Shown piece by piece: positions 36,928-45,225 of a stretch of 64,000 nucleotides of DNA. Made by a program: the position numbers and the translations under genes. The notes beneath the pieces are model-generated. The model saw only the letters and a program-made list of their open reading frames with translations. It had not been told where the DNA came from and searched no databases. How positions within the stretch are numbered: the first letter of the stretch is position 1; the number at the start of each line of letters is the position of its first letter. The stretch covers positions 1 through 64,000 of the forward strand of contig JADCGX010000008.1 in NCBI GenBank assembly GCA_020248785.1. The letters are read 5' to 3'. The DNA is from Burkholderiales bacterium. GTDB taxonomy: Bacteria; Pseudomonadota; Gammaproteobacteria; Burkholderiales; Burkholderiaceae_F.

Positions 36928-37010
36928 CACTGCTGCAATGCCCTTGGTCACTTCGGCCGCCTATGGCGGCGAACGCCCTGTGCGCGCGCGAGAGTGGCGG
37001 GTCAGGCACA

Positions 37011-37667
37011 TCAACTGGGCACTGCAGTGTTTGCGCGTCGCCTCACGGCGAGCCAGTACACCACTGAAAATGCAAGGGTCGCGGTGAAGATGCCGAGCCA
37101 CCCTGTTGCTCCGGGAGCAATCACTTGCCGATTGGCGAGCGCCTCGATCGACGAGGGGTACGCCGCCACGAGAACGGCGAAACTGCCGTTGTAAGCGGAA
37201 TGCATCGCAATACAGGGCATGACCCTGCCGGATGTGAGGTATAGGTATCCGGCAAACACTCCAGATGCGAAGGCGGGTACAGCCTGCGCCGCGTTGAGGT
37301 GAATGGATGCGAAGGCCGCTGCGGACAAAAGTACCGCAGCAATTGGGGCAATCTCCCCGCGAAGCAACATCGTGATTGCGAACTTCCGGAACACCAGTTC
37401 CTCTACCAGGGGCGCGATGACGAGCACCGAGAGGAGAATGAAGTAAGTAAACGGACCCCGCAGTAGCGCGAGATACCAGTCTGGGAGGGGCGCTACGGTG
37501 CTACCAAGCGAGGCCAGTAAGAGGCCGGCGGGCGCGTACAGCGAGCCGGCCAACACAGCAAGCGGGGTAATTCCCCAGTTGGCGGTCAATTGCTTCACGC
37601 TTGTCGCTTGAGAGAGCGGCCGCCAAATCAGTGCTCCGAATGGCGGCCGACGGTCGCTAGGCCGCAA
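37011..37667 (-). CDS. CPBP-family intramembrane metalloprotease
   Basis: This 218-residue protein has six or so hydrophobic helices and all three CPBP (Abi, PF02517) motifs: EELVFR (residues 89-94, the EExxxR glutamate pair), FASIH (about 119-123) and HSAYN (about 156-160). Members are Rce1-like proteases; many in Gram-positives process or protect against bacteriocins. The frame starts at TTG 37667, which overlaps the stop of the peptide gene by 11 nt, so translation is probably coupled. Later starts are possible. GC content is visibly lower than in flanking genes. With the leader peptide it suggests a peptide plus immunity or maturation pair, an inference from order. Confidence 0.85.
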   Translation of the reverse strand: MRPSDRRPPFGALIWRPLSQATSVKQLTANWGITPLAVLAGSLYAPAGLLLASLGSTVAPLPDWYLALLRGPFTYFILLSVLVIAPLVEELVFRKFAITMLLRGEIAPIAAVLLSAAAFASIHLNAAQAVPAFASGVFAGYLYLTSGRVMPCIAMHSAYNGSFAVLVAAYPSSIEALANRQVIAPGATGWLGIFTATLAFSVVYWLAVRRRANTAVPS

Positions 37668-37830
37668 TAATTGAACTTACCTGACCTGGCGATTGAACTC
37701 CCCCCGCCCCATCTCCGGCTGCCGAGTTGTAGCTACCTGCTCCACCAGGCATCCCCGGTGCAGCGGCGACAACTGCGATCAGAAATCCTCCGGAAACCTC
37801 TTGCAGATCGTCCAGGCTCAACTCAAGCAT
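37657..37830 (-). CDS. Double-glycine-leader peptide, bacteriocin-like
   Basis: This 57-residue peptide starts MLELSLDDLQEVSGG, a near-perfect double-glycine leader as recognised by C39 peptidase/ABC exporters (xELSxxELxxVxGG). The predicted mature part is 42 residues: a hydrophobic FLIAVVAAAPGMPGG, a Gly/Ala/Ser-rich stretch, and a C-terminal VSSIIAA. There are no Cys residues, so no disulfides or lanthionines. The frame is open to 37905, but ATG 37830 puts the leader at the N-terminus. A weak promoter-like TTGTCA lies about 65 nt upstream on the minus strand. No C39 transporter is in the window. Confidence 0.65.
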   Translation of the reverse strand: MLELSLDDLQEVSGGFLIAVVAAAPGMPGGAGSYNSAAGDGAGGVQSPGQVSSIIAA

Positions 37831-38079
37831 CGTAGAATTTCCGAGTGTTTTTGACAGAACACTGCCTGTAGTGTGCTTTTGGCTACCGTGACAAGCCCAA
37901 AACACGCTCGTATTCTTTGGTTGAGGTGTCTTGCAAACAAGTCAGCAGTTACCCGCAGGGCACGCCGCTTGTCGGCACTGGTCCCATGAATGCTGTTCAG
38001 TTAGTTTTGCTCAAGTGGAGCAATGCCAACTCCTCGGAAGTGGCCGTGCTACTCCACGCACGGCCACCCCACCAGCCGG

Positions 38080-38494
38080 CGCCGAGTGGCGGTCAGGCAC
38101 GACGATGGCAAGCGCATCACGTTTCTGACCCACAACACCGGGCTGGCGCCGCAGACCATTGGTCAGCCATACCGGCTGCGCTGGCAGCGCCTGCCCCCGC
38201 GAGGGCGGGGGCGAGCTGTTCTTCAAGTGGATCAAGCAGCACCTGCGCATCAAGGCCTTCTTCGGCACCAGCGAGGACGCAGTGAAGACGCAGATATGGA
38301 TCTCCGTGGCGACCTACGTGCTGATCACCATCGTCAAAAGGCGCGCGATGCTGCCCCATAGCCTTTGCGAACTCCTACAGATCCTGAGTCTGACTATGTT
38401 GGAAACAACACCAATGGATCAACTGCTTACGCGACCACCGCCGTCAGCAGATGATGACCAACAGCTTGCTCTCCTATGACGGACGTTGGGACAC
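38080..38494 (+). mobile_element. IS4-type transposase fragment, right copy
   Basis: The fragment starts within the transposase (about 38086: VRHDDGKRITFLTHNTGLAPQTI...RLRWQ) and continues with ELFFKWIKQHLRIKAFFGTSEDAVKTQIWIS to TGA 38477-38479. The IS right end is at about 38494. Between RWQ and ELFF a 25-nt GC-rich hairpin replaces the expected Val codon and breaks the frame. The N-terminal two thirds with the first DDE residues are missing. It has the same orientation as the left copy. Confidence 0.82.
38189..38212 (+). repeat. REP-like palindromic element, copy 2, inside transposase
   Basis: The hairpin GCCCCCGC-GAGG-GCGGGGGC has a perfect 8-bp stem. It lies exactly where RWQVELFF should be continuous, so it is an insertion. 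It matches the element at 31815-31838. Confidence 0.6.
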
Positions 38495-38598
38495 TGCTGG
38501 TTTCGTGGCTATTGCGAAAAGCAGTCGGCTGACACCGTCCCGATTTTGTCGCGCCCAGCGCTGAAGTCGCGGCGAGGGCCGCTCGGCGAAGGCCGCTG

Positions 38599-39423
38599 TC
38601 AACCAGACAAGACCTCGGTTGGAATGAGATCGAGCACATCGGGCAGCCAGCGCGTGTCGATGGCGCAGGATGCCGCCGCACGCGCCGATGGGGTGCCGTT
38701 CAGCGCGATGGAAAAGCCAGCCAAGGCGAACAGGGGCAGATCCGAGCGGGCATCCCCAATGGCAACGACACACGACAAAGGCACGCCGAGTCGCGCGGCC
38801 AGCGCCTTGACGAAGGCAGCTTTGTCATGTTCGTCGAAGTGCCGATGCACACGGCCCGTCAGCCTGCCGTCGCTGTCGCAGAGCATTTGCACGCCAGTGC
38901 TGCAATCAAAGCCAAAGCGATCCCGCACCGCCGCCGCAATGAAACTCCAGGCCAGCGTGTTGACGACGGTGACGACGCCCCGGCCGCCGAGCCACGCCGT
39001 GGCCTCGGCAATGCCATCGAGGTACGGCATGCGTCCATACACGTCGTCCAAGGCAGCCGTGCGCAAGCCGCGGAACCGGCTCGCTTCGGCCTCAGCCACC
39101 GCCCGCGCGGACAGTTGACCGGCGTCATATTCGTTCTCCAGCGCTCGCAGCATGTCGCCGTGGCCAAGAGAGTCCGCCACCAGCTGCCCGCTGCTGACAC
39201 CATGCACAAGCGTTCCATCGAGGTCGATGCTGACGATCGCGCGGACGCCGCCATGGGCTCGCTGAATTCGCTCGGATAGCGCGTCGAACAAACCACCGCG
39301 TTCGCGCTCTTGGCAGAAATGCTGGTCACGCAGAGTCGCCGCAGCGGTCATGCGCGCTTCGCGACGCCTCAGCGACTGAACAAGCGCGTCGTCCACGCTG
39401 CCCGCTGGCTGAGACGGCTGCAT
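38599..39423 (-). CDS. HAD-family phosphatase (SerB-like, HAD-IB)
   Basis: This 274-residue protein has the HAD motifs of the IB subgroup: SIDLDGTLVHG (motif I, about residues 64-74), VVNTLAWSF near motif II (V-x-N in place of the usual S/T-x-S/T), a Lys in DEHDKAAFV, and VVAIGDARSDLPLF (motif IV). Phosphoserine phosphatase-like enzymes have this plan, but the Asn in motif II makes the substrate uncertain. ATG 39423 overlaps the TGA of the AAA gene (TGATG), so it is translated with it. The first 50 residues are outside the HAD fold. Confidence 0.82.
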   Translation of the reverse strand: MQPSQPAGSVDDALVQSLRRREARMTAAATLRDQHFCQERERGGLFDALSERIQRAHGGVRAIVSIDLDGTLVHGVSSGQLVADSLGHGDMLRALENEYDAGQLSARAVAEAEASRFRGLRTAALDDVYGRMPYLDGIAEATAWLGGRGVVTVVNTLAWSFIAAAVRDRFGFDCSTGVQMLCDSDGRLTGRVHRHFDEHDKAAFVKALAARLGVPLSCVVAIGDARSDLPLFALAGFSIALNGTPSARAAASCAIDTRWLPDVLDLIPTEVLSG

Positions 39424-40940
39424 CACGCGTCCGCGGCGTCTTCGGCATCGTCCGCCATCACCGCGCGATCAGCCGCCCAAGCGCGCAGGGCGTCGATGCG
39501 TTCGGCCATGACGACCGACAGCGGGCGCGTGCGCTGCAACTCGGCCGCGATGGCGGCGGTGTCGACTTGCGCGTTGCGCGCGCGCGCCTCGAAGCTCGCC
39601 GCCACGATCGCCTGCTCGATCTCGGCGCCGGAAAACTCGGGCGCATCGCTGGCCAGGGCCGCGACATCGAACTGCGCAGGATCGAGTCCGCGCTTTTTCA
39701 GGTGGATGCGGAAAATCTGCTCGCGCGCCGCCGCGTTGGGAAAGTCGACGAAGAAGATCTCGTCGAAGCGGCCCTTGCGCACCAACTCCGGCGGCAGCGC
39801 GGAGATGTCGTTGGCGGTGGCCACGATGAGCACCGGCTTTTTTCGCTCGCTCATCCAGGTGAGCAGGCTGCCCAGCACGCGGCGCGACACGCCACCGTCC
39901 TGCTCGCCGCTGCCGGCGGTGGCCACGCCCTTCTCGATCTCGTCCATCCACAGCACGCAGGGCGCCATGCCCTCGGCCACCGCGAAGGCCTGCCGCAGGT
40001 TCCGTTCGGTCTCGCCGTAGTACTTGTTGTACAGCGCACCGAAGTCCAGACGCATCAGCGGCACGTTCCACTCGCCGGCGATGGCGCGCGCGGCCAGACT
40101 CTTGCCGCCGCCCTGCACGCCAAGCAGCACCACGCCCTTGGGGCTGTCGGTCGACATGCCGCGCATCGAGTCAAGGAAGGGCCCGCGCCGCAGGTTGATC
40201 CAGTGCTTCATGCGTGCCAGGCCGCCGACATCGGCAAAGCGCACGTTGCTGGTCTCGAAGCCGAGCGCCTCGCCGCCGCCCAGCGCCGCGTGCTTGGTGG
40301 CCAGAACCCGGCGCAGATCGTCACTATTGAGTTCGCCATCAACGCGCAAGGCCTGCCGTACCAGCCGGCGCACGTCGTCTTGCTCCAGGCCCATCAGGTG
40401 CAGGATCAGCGTGTCTACCAGGCCACGCTCGGCACGCGCCGTCTCACCCGACTGCGAGCGCCAAAGGTCGGCCTCCTCGGCGATGATCGACTTGATCTCA
40501 TCGCGCGTGGGCAGCTGCGGCCGGAAGTGCGCCGCCAGCCGCAGAACCTCCGACGGCAGTTCCTCGAGCTTGGGGCTGACGAACACCAGTGTGCGCGCGC
40601 TCTTGTAGTGCTCCAGCGCGATCTCGCGGATCAGGCGCACGTTGACCGGGTCCTTCAGACCCGGGTGCGCGTCACAAAATGCATAGACGCCGTTTTGCGG
40701 CGACTTGTCGATGTGCTTGAGCGCATCGACCAGGTTGTTGGTGTTGTAAATCGGGTCGTCGCGCGTGAAGCGCGTGATGCCGTCGGTGATGCTCCAGCGA
40801 AACATCACCTGCTGCTCCAGATTGCAGGCCTGGTGCAGCAGCTTGAGAATGCGCGGCTCCTCGTGCGATTCGATCAGGATGATCGGCACCTTGCTCTTGA
40901 GCAGCGAGGTCAGTTCCTTGATTTCTTCGCGTTCGTTCAT
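39423..40940 (-). CDS. Ycf46-like AAA ATPase
   Basis: This 505-residue AAA+ ATPase has the plan of cyanobacterial/plastid Ycf46. The N-terminal half (1-230) is a degenerate P-loop-like domain: ELTSLLKSKVPIILIESHEEPRIL...GVYAFCDAHPGLKDP...LVFVSPKLEELPSEV. The C-terminal AAA module has Walker A GVQGGGKS (274-281), Walker B VLWMDEIEKG (about 326-335), sensor-1 IVATANDI and arginine finger GRFDEIFFVDFP. In cyanobacteria Ycf46 affects inorganic carbon use; the role in Proteobacteria is unknown. Stop and start overlap with the HAD gene (TGATG), which suggests a functional pair. Confidence 0.9.
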   Translation of the reverse strand: MNEREEIKELTSLLKSKVPIILIESHEEPRILKLLHQACNLEQQVMFRWSITDGITRFTRDDPIYNTNNLVDALKHIDKSPQNGVYAFCDAHPGLKDPVNVRLIREIALEHYKSARTLVFVSPKLEELPSEVLRLAAHFRPQLPTRDEIKSIIAEEADLWRSQSGETARAERGLVDTLILHLMGLEQDDVRRLVRQALRVDGELNSDDLRRVLATKHAALGGGEALGFETSNVRFADVGGLARMKHWINLRRGPFLDSMRGMSTDSPKGVVLLGVQGGGKSLAARAIAGEWNVPLMRLDFGALYNKYYGETERNLRQAFAVAEGMAPCVLWMDEIEKGVATAGSGEQDGGVSRRVLGSLLTWMSERKKPVLIVATANDISALPPELVRKGRFDEIFFVDFPNAAAREQIFRIHLKKRGLDPAQFDVAALASDAPEFSGAEIEQAIVAASFEARARNAQVDTAAIAAELQRTRPLSVVMAERIDALRAWAADRAVMADDAEDAADA

Positions 40941-41199
40941 CCTTGGTCACCACCGCCAGTGCAGGTGATAGCGCGCGCGGCCAACTGTAGCTCCGGCAAC
41001 TACGCGGTAGGCAGGATACGGCAGGGCGGGCTGTTCGCCACCGGCGCAGCGCGCTGCACCGAGGTGACCTGAGCGGCGCGACGCCACGGGGCACGTGCCG
41101 AAAGCACACAGTCCCCAGGTCGCGCTGTGGACAAGCCATCTCGCTCGGGCAGCAGCAGACGCGCGCGCAATCCTGCGAGGCGGCCTGGGTCCGTCGTCA

Positions 41200-42972
41200 C
41201 TACGCGGCGATGCCGTCGAGCAGTTGCATGAACGCCCGCACCGCCAGTTCTGCGTCGTCGTTGCTCATGTCTTCGAGCGGGTTGTGGCTGATGCCGCCGT
41301 TCAGACCGCGCACGAACAGCATGGCTTGCGGCATGACCTCGTGCAGCTTCATCGCGTCATGGCCGGCGCCGCTGGGCATTCGGTGGATCGGCAGGCCCAG
41401 AGCGGCGACCGCCTGCTCCCAGCGCCGCTGCCACGCGGGCGCGCTCGGCGCGGCGGCGGCGCGCATGGTTTCCTCGATCTGCCAGGCCACGCCCCGCCGC
41501 GCGCAGATGGCCTGCAACTCGGCCAGCACGTCGCTCACCAAGCGGTCGCGCGCGGCGTCGGTGGCGGCACGCAGATCGAGGCTGAAGCGGCAACGCCCCG
41601 GCACGACGTTGATCGACCCCGCGGGCACTTCGAGAATGCCGACCGTGCCCACACAATCGGGCTCGCGCGCGGCGCGCCGCTCGACGTAAAGCACCAGCTC
41701 GGCCGCGGCAGCGGCGGCGTCGCGCCGCTGGCCCATCGGCGTGGTGCCAGCATGGCTCGCCATGCCGGTCACGTGGCCCACGTAACGCACACTGCCGTTG
41801 ATCGAGGTGACGATGCCCAGCGGCAGGTCGAGTTCGCTGAGCACCGGGCCCTGCTCGATGTGCACCTCGACGAAGGCTAGGTAGCGTGCCGGATCGCGCT
41901 TGATGGCGGCGATCGCCTCCAACGTGGCCGGCAGCCCAGCGCGCCGCATGGCCTCGGCCATGCTGATGCCGTCGGCATCGCGCTGGGCCAGCCAGGCTGG
42001 ATCAAAGCGGCCAAGCAGCGAGTCGGAACCGAGAAAGCCCGCCTTGTAGCGCTGCCCTTCCTCCTCGGCAAATGCCACGAGTTCGATGTCGTAGGGCAAG
42101 CGTCGCCCCGCGCGATGCAGCGCCCGCACGGCGAGCATCGGCACGAAGATGCCCAGCCGCCCGTCGAAGCGCCCGGCGTTGCGCACGGTGTCGAAGTGGC
42201 TGCCGGTCAGAAGCCGTGGCGCGTGCGGGTCCGTGCCGAAGTACACGCCGACCACATTGCCCACCGCGTCAACCCCGACTTCATCGAAGCCCGCTTCGCG
42301 CATCCATTGCGCCAGATCACGCTGGCAGGCCTGATGTGCCTGCGTGAGGTACGTGACGGTCAGCTCGCCATGCTCGGCGAACTCAGTGTCGCTGTGGCGC
42401 GCCAGTTGCGCTGCCAGGTCGAGCAGCGCGTTGCCCAGCTCGGGATGCAGCTCGAACTTGTCGTTCAGGCGAAGCTCGGCCACGCGATGCACGTTGCGCA
42501 GGCACTCGGCGAACTCCACGTCCGGATGATGTTCGAGCCGCCGCGCGAAGGTCGCGATGATCTGCTGCCGCGACAAGCCGGTGCCGCGCGGCCCGCGCAC
42601 GGCAAGAATGAAAGGCCAGCCGAATTTCGCGTTGTACGCAGCGTTGAGCTCCTGCAGGCGCGCGAACTCGGCCGGCGTGCAGTCGGTGAGCCCCGCGCGG
42701 CCCTGCTCGTGCGTCGATTCGGCGGTGAGCGTCTGCGCCACCATCGCCTTGCCGGCCAGCTCCGGATGCGCGCGCAGCAGCGCAAGCTGTCGTTCGCGAC
42801 CCGCGCCACGCACCACCTCCACCAGTGCGCGCCTGAGCGCGGCCAGCGATGAAAACGGCCGCCGGTCCGCCGCACCCTCCACCACCCAGGGCGAGTGCTC
42901 GTAGGTACCGGCGAGCAGCGCGGCGAACTGCGCCGGGCTTGCGGCGTTCAACTCGGCGAGGGTGAGCGGCAT
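41200..42972 (-). CDS. Fused OHCU decarboxylase/allantoate amidohydrolase
   Basis: This 590-residue bifunctional protein covers two steps of urate breakdown. Residues 1-165 are UraD: catalytic-type LLRAHPELAGKA, TGLSRQQIIATFARRLEHHPDVEFAECLRNVHRVAELRLNDKF. Residues 175-590 are a zinc-dependent M20-type amidohydrolase (allantoate amidohydrolase/ureidoglycolase group): LLTGSHFDTVRNAGRFDGRLG with metal ligands, FAEEEGQRYKAGFLGS, VEVHIEQGPVL, HAGTTPMGQRRDA and SGAGHDAMKL. UraD makes S-allantoin from OHCU; the second domain hydrolyses allantoate. The order UraD-AllC in one chain is known in some Burkholderiales. It is the last gene of the minus-strand ureide cluster. Confidence 0.93.
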   Translation of the reverse strand: MPLTLAELNAASPAQFAALLAGTYEHSPWVVEGAADRRPFSSLAALRRALVEVVRGAGRERQLALLRAHPELAGKAMVAQTLTAESTHEQGRAGLTDCTPAEFARLQELNAAYNAKFGWPFILAVRGPRGTGLSRQQIIATFARRLEHHPDVEFAECLRNVHRVAELRLNDKFELHPELGNALLDLAAQLARHSDTEFAEHGELTVTYLTQAHQACQRDLAQWMREAGFDEVGVDAVGNVVGVYFGTDPHAPRLLTGSHFDTVRNAGRFDGRLGIFVPMLAVRALHRAGRRLPYDIELVAFAEEEGQRYKAGFLGSDSLLGRFDPAWLAQRDADGISMAEAMRRAGLPATLEAIAAIKRDPARYLAFVEVHIEQGPVLSELDLPLGIVTSINGSVRYVGHVTGMASHAGTTPMGQRRDAAAAAAELVLYVERRAAREPDCVGTVGILEVPAGSINVVPGRCRFSLDLRAATDAARDRLVSDVLAELQAICARRGVAWQIEETMRAAAAPSAPAWQRRWEQAVAALGLPIHRMPSGAGHDAMKLHEVMPQAMLFVRGLNGGISHNPLEDMSNDDAELAVRAFMQLLDGIAA

Positions 42973-43134
42973 GGGTGGGGCTTCGGATGGGCGGCAAGCC
43001 GAGAATTTTATCGATGGGCTTGTGGTCGATACCTGGTGGCCCAGTTATGTCGTCGTTGGACGCGCTGCTGTCTTTGTTGCTCTTGCAGGGGCTGGGCAAA
43101 GGGCTCCGCGACGAGCAGTCGCGCGTTGGCCGAC

Positions 43135-43848
43135 GGAAAGTCTCAAACGTCTCGCCAAGGATGTGGCCGATCGAGCCGATGCCGCCCGAGCCATAGTTGA
43201 CTCCACCCTTTTGCGTCCTGATCCAAGCGACCCGCTCCTGCATGTTCTTGACGGGCACGGACGGGTGCACCATCACCACGTCGGGCACCGTGGCCACCTA
43301 TGCCACGTGAACGAAGCCCTTGATCGGATCGTACGGCGTGGGTTGCAGCATCACCGGCGACCGCGAGATAGGCGTGGTGTTGCTCATCAGGAGCGTGTAG
43401 CCGTCGGGCGCGGCGCCGGCGACTTCCGTGGCGCCGATGGTGCCGCCAGCGCCACCCTTGCCGTCCACGACCACGGGCACGCCAAGTCTGGCCGTACAGC
43501 GGCACGGCGATGCTGCGCGCCGCCAGATCGCTGGAGCCGCCGGGCGCGAAGGTGACGACGATGCGGATCGGTTTACCCTGGAAACCGCAGTTGTCATTGC
43601 TGCCAAACAGCGCGGATCGAGTGTTGGCGCGGCTTTCCGGGCAATTCCCGCGACTGCGGAGCAGTTCCAAACCGGTGATCGACCGCCGCTCAAATTGTTC
43701 AGTCGCGACAGCGACTTGGTGCGTCTTGCGGCCGTCAACTGCGGTCTTTAGGTTTACTGGGCCAGGTGTGCTGGGCTTGGGTCAATGGTGCGATCGCGGC
43801 CAGCGCGACGCAGGCAAAGACCGCTTGCAGCAGTGTTCTGGTGTTCAT
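43135..43848 (-). pseudogene. Bug-type (TctC) binding protein, disrupted
   Basis: This is a tripartite tricarboxylate transporter substrate-binding protein gene with several lesions. ATG 43848, preceded by GGGAG, starts a signal peptide (MNTRTLLQAVFACVALAAIAPLTQAQ) and HTWPSKP. A ~180-bp element then interrupts, and the gene resumes as GKPIRIVVTFAPGGSSDLAARSIA. A frameshift near 43485 leads to LGVPVVVDGKGGAGGTIGATEVAGAAPDGYTLLMSNTT in another frame. A TAG follows FVHVA, then PDVVMVHPSVPVKNMQERVAWI and NYGSGGIGSIGHILGETFE. The last ~180 codons are gone. It probably once bound a ureide or carboxylate for the surrounding catabolic genes. Confidence 0.85.
43574..43754. mobile_element. Small inverted-repeat element (MITE-like), copy A
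   Basis: About 180 bp, bounded by ACCCTGGAAACCGCAGTTG (left) and CAACTGCGGTCTTTAGGTT (right), which pair at 15 of 19 positions. It sits inside the Bug gene: on the coding strand TAAACC occurs on both sides (CAG-TAAACC ... GGG-TAAACC-GATCC). Removing it restores WPSKPIRIVV. The repeated TAAACC may be a target duplication, but it overlaps the element end, so its exact length is unclear. It has no coding capacity for a transposase. Confidence 0.75.
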
Positions 43849-43958
43849 GATTCTCCCTGGAACGGTGGCGTAGGTCCGAGGTTGACGAGACAGCGCTTGG
43901 TGAGCAAAGGAGGCGGCGTATGCGGGCGCGGTCGGGGCGCGGCGCATGGTCTGTTCGA

Positions 43959-45191
43959 TCAGCCAACCAGATCATGCAACGTCCTGGCCACCACCTTGGT
44001 CGCGCGGCGCAGGTCGTCCAGCAGCAGGTTCTCATCGGCGCGCTTGGCGTTGGACTCCAGCACGGTGCGTGGGCCGGCGCCGTACAACGCGGCCGGGATG
44101 CCGGCCTCGCAGTACAGACGCGCGTCGGTGTACAGCGGCGTGCCGGTGATGGGAATCGGCTCGCCGAACACCTCTGCACCATGACGCTGCAGCGCCTGCA
44201 CCAAGGGGGCGTTGCCGGCGAGCGGTTGCAGCGCGCGTGCCAGCAGCAGGCGGCGGATGTCGAGCGTGATGCCGGGCATCGAGGCGGCGGCCGACTCGAT
44301 CACACCGCGCAAGGTGGCTTCCACCTTGGCCGGGTCTTCCTCGGGAATCATGCGGCGGTCGAGCTTGAGGACGACCTTGCCCGGCACGACGTTGGTGTTG
44401 GTGCCGCCCTCGATAAGACCGACGTTCAGGTAGGGATGCGTGATGCCCGGCACCTCAGAGCGGATCGCCTTGTACTTCTCGTTCTCCGCGTACAGCGCGT
44501 TGAGCATGCGCGTGGCGCCAAGCAGCGCGTCCACGCCCGTGTGCGGAATCGCGGCGTGCGCCATCTTGCCGTGCACCGTCACTTCCATCTGCAGACAACC
44601 GTTGTGGGCGGTGACGATCTGGTAGGCAAAACTGGCGCACAGGACGAGGTCGGGCCGCGTGAGGCCCTGCTTGAGCAACCAGCCCGGGCCCAGCTCCCCA
44701 CCAAACTCCTCGTCGTAGGTGAAGTGCAGTTCGACCGCCCCTGCGCTGCGCGGCGCGGCGGCTTCCAGCGCCCGCACCGCGAACACATAGGTGGCGAAGT
44801 CGCTCTTGCTCACTGCCGCCGCACGGCCGTAGATGCGGCCATCCTCGACCACGCCGCCATAGGGCGGCTTGCTCCAGCCCTCGCCCGGCGGCACCACGTC
44901 GCCGTGCGCGTTCAGTGCCACCGTGCGGCCCGCACCATAACGGCGCCGCACGATGAGATTGGTGATCGACTCGAGTCCGGCGGCGCGCACCTGAGCGGCG
45001 GGCACGGCATGGCGCTCGACCTGCCAGCCGAGCGCGGCGAGCAGCTCGGCCGTGCGCTCGGCGTGCGGCGCGTTGTTGCCAGGTGGCGTGTCGGTGGGAA
45101 CGCGGATGAGTTCTTGCAGAAAGGCGACTTGCTGGTCGAAGTGCGCATCGATCCAGGCGTCGAGTGCGGCGTAGATGTTGTCCCGGAGCAT
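43959..45191 (-). CDS. M20-family metallohydrolase (ArgE/DapE-like)
   Basis: This 410-residue dinuclear-zinc amidohydrolase has the M20 blocks: PTDTPPGNN, VALNAHGDVVPPGEGWSKPPYGG (first metal ligands), YGRAAAVSKSDFATYVFA, FTYDEEFGGELGPGWLL (catalytic Glu pair), and C-terminal LYTDARLYCEAGIPAALYGAG. The usual GRGxxDMKG is GRAAAVSKSD, so the bridging Asp region is atypical. Its place between PuuE and UraD-AllC suggests action on a ureide or formyl/carbamoyl amino acid, but the substrate is not shown by sequence. ATG 45191 is chosen; puuE ends 34 nt upstream. The Bug pseudogene lies downstream. Confidence 0.85.
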   Translation of the reverse strand: MLRDNIYAALDAWIDAHFDQQVAFLQELIRVPTDTPPGNNAPHAERTAELLAALGWQVERHAVPAAQVRAAGLESITNLIVRRRYGAGRTVALNAHGDVVPPGEGWSKPPYGGVVEDGRIYGRAAAVSKSDFATYVFAVRALEAAAPRSAGAVELHFTYDEEFGGELGPGWLLKQGLTRPDLVLCASFAYQIVTAHNGCLQMEVTVHGKMAHAAIPHTGVDALLGATRMLNALYAENEKYKAIRSEVPGITHPYLNVGLIEGGTNTNVVPGKVVLKLDRRMIPEEDPAKVEATLRGVIESAAASMPGITLDIRRLLLARALQPLAGNAPLVQALQRHGAEVFGEPIPITGTPLYTDARLYCEAGIPAALYGAGPRTVLESNAKRADENLLLDDLRRATKVVARTLHDLVG

Positions 45192-45225
45192 GCTGCTCAA
45201 TCGTTGTCGTTGGTGCAGCGGCACG

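Noticed and set aside
38040..38068. GTGGCCGTG / CACGGCCAC inverted repeat as an IS end
   Set aside because: It lies before recognisable transposase sequence, but no matching inverted repeat is seen at the right end (GTTGGGACAC).
39567..41072. A 501-codon plus-strand frame opposite the AAA ATPase gene
   Set aside because: Shadow of the ATPase codons with no recognisable motif.
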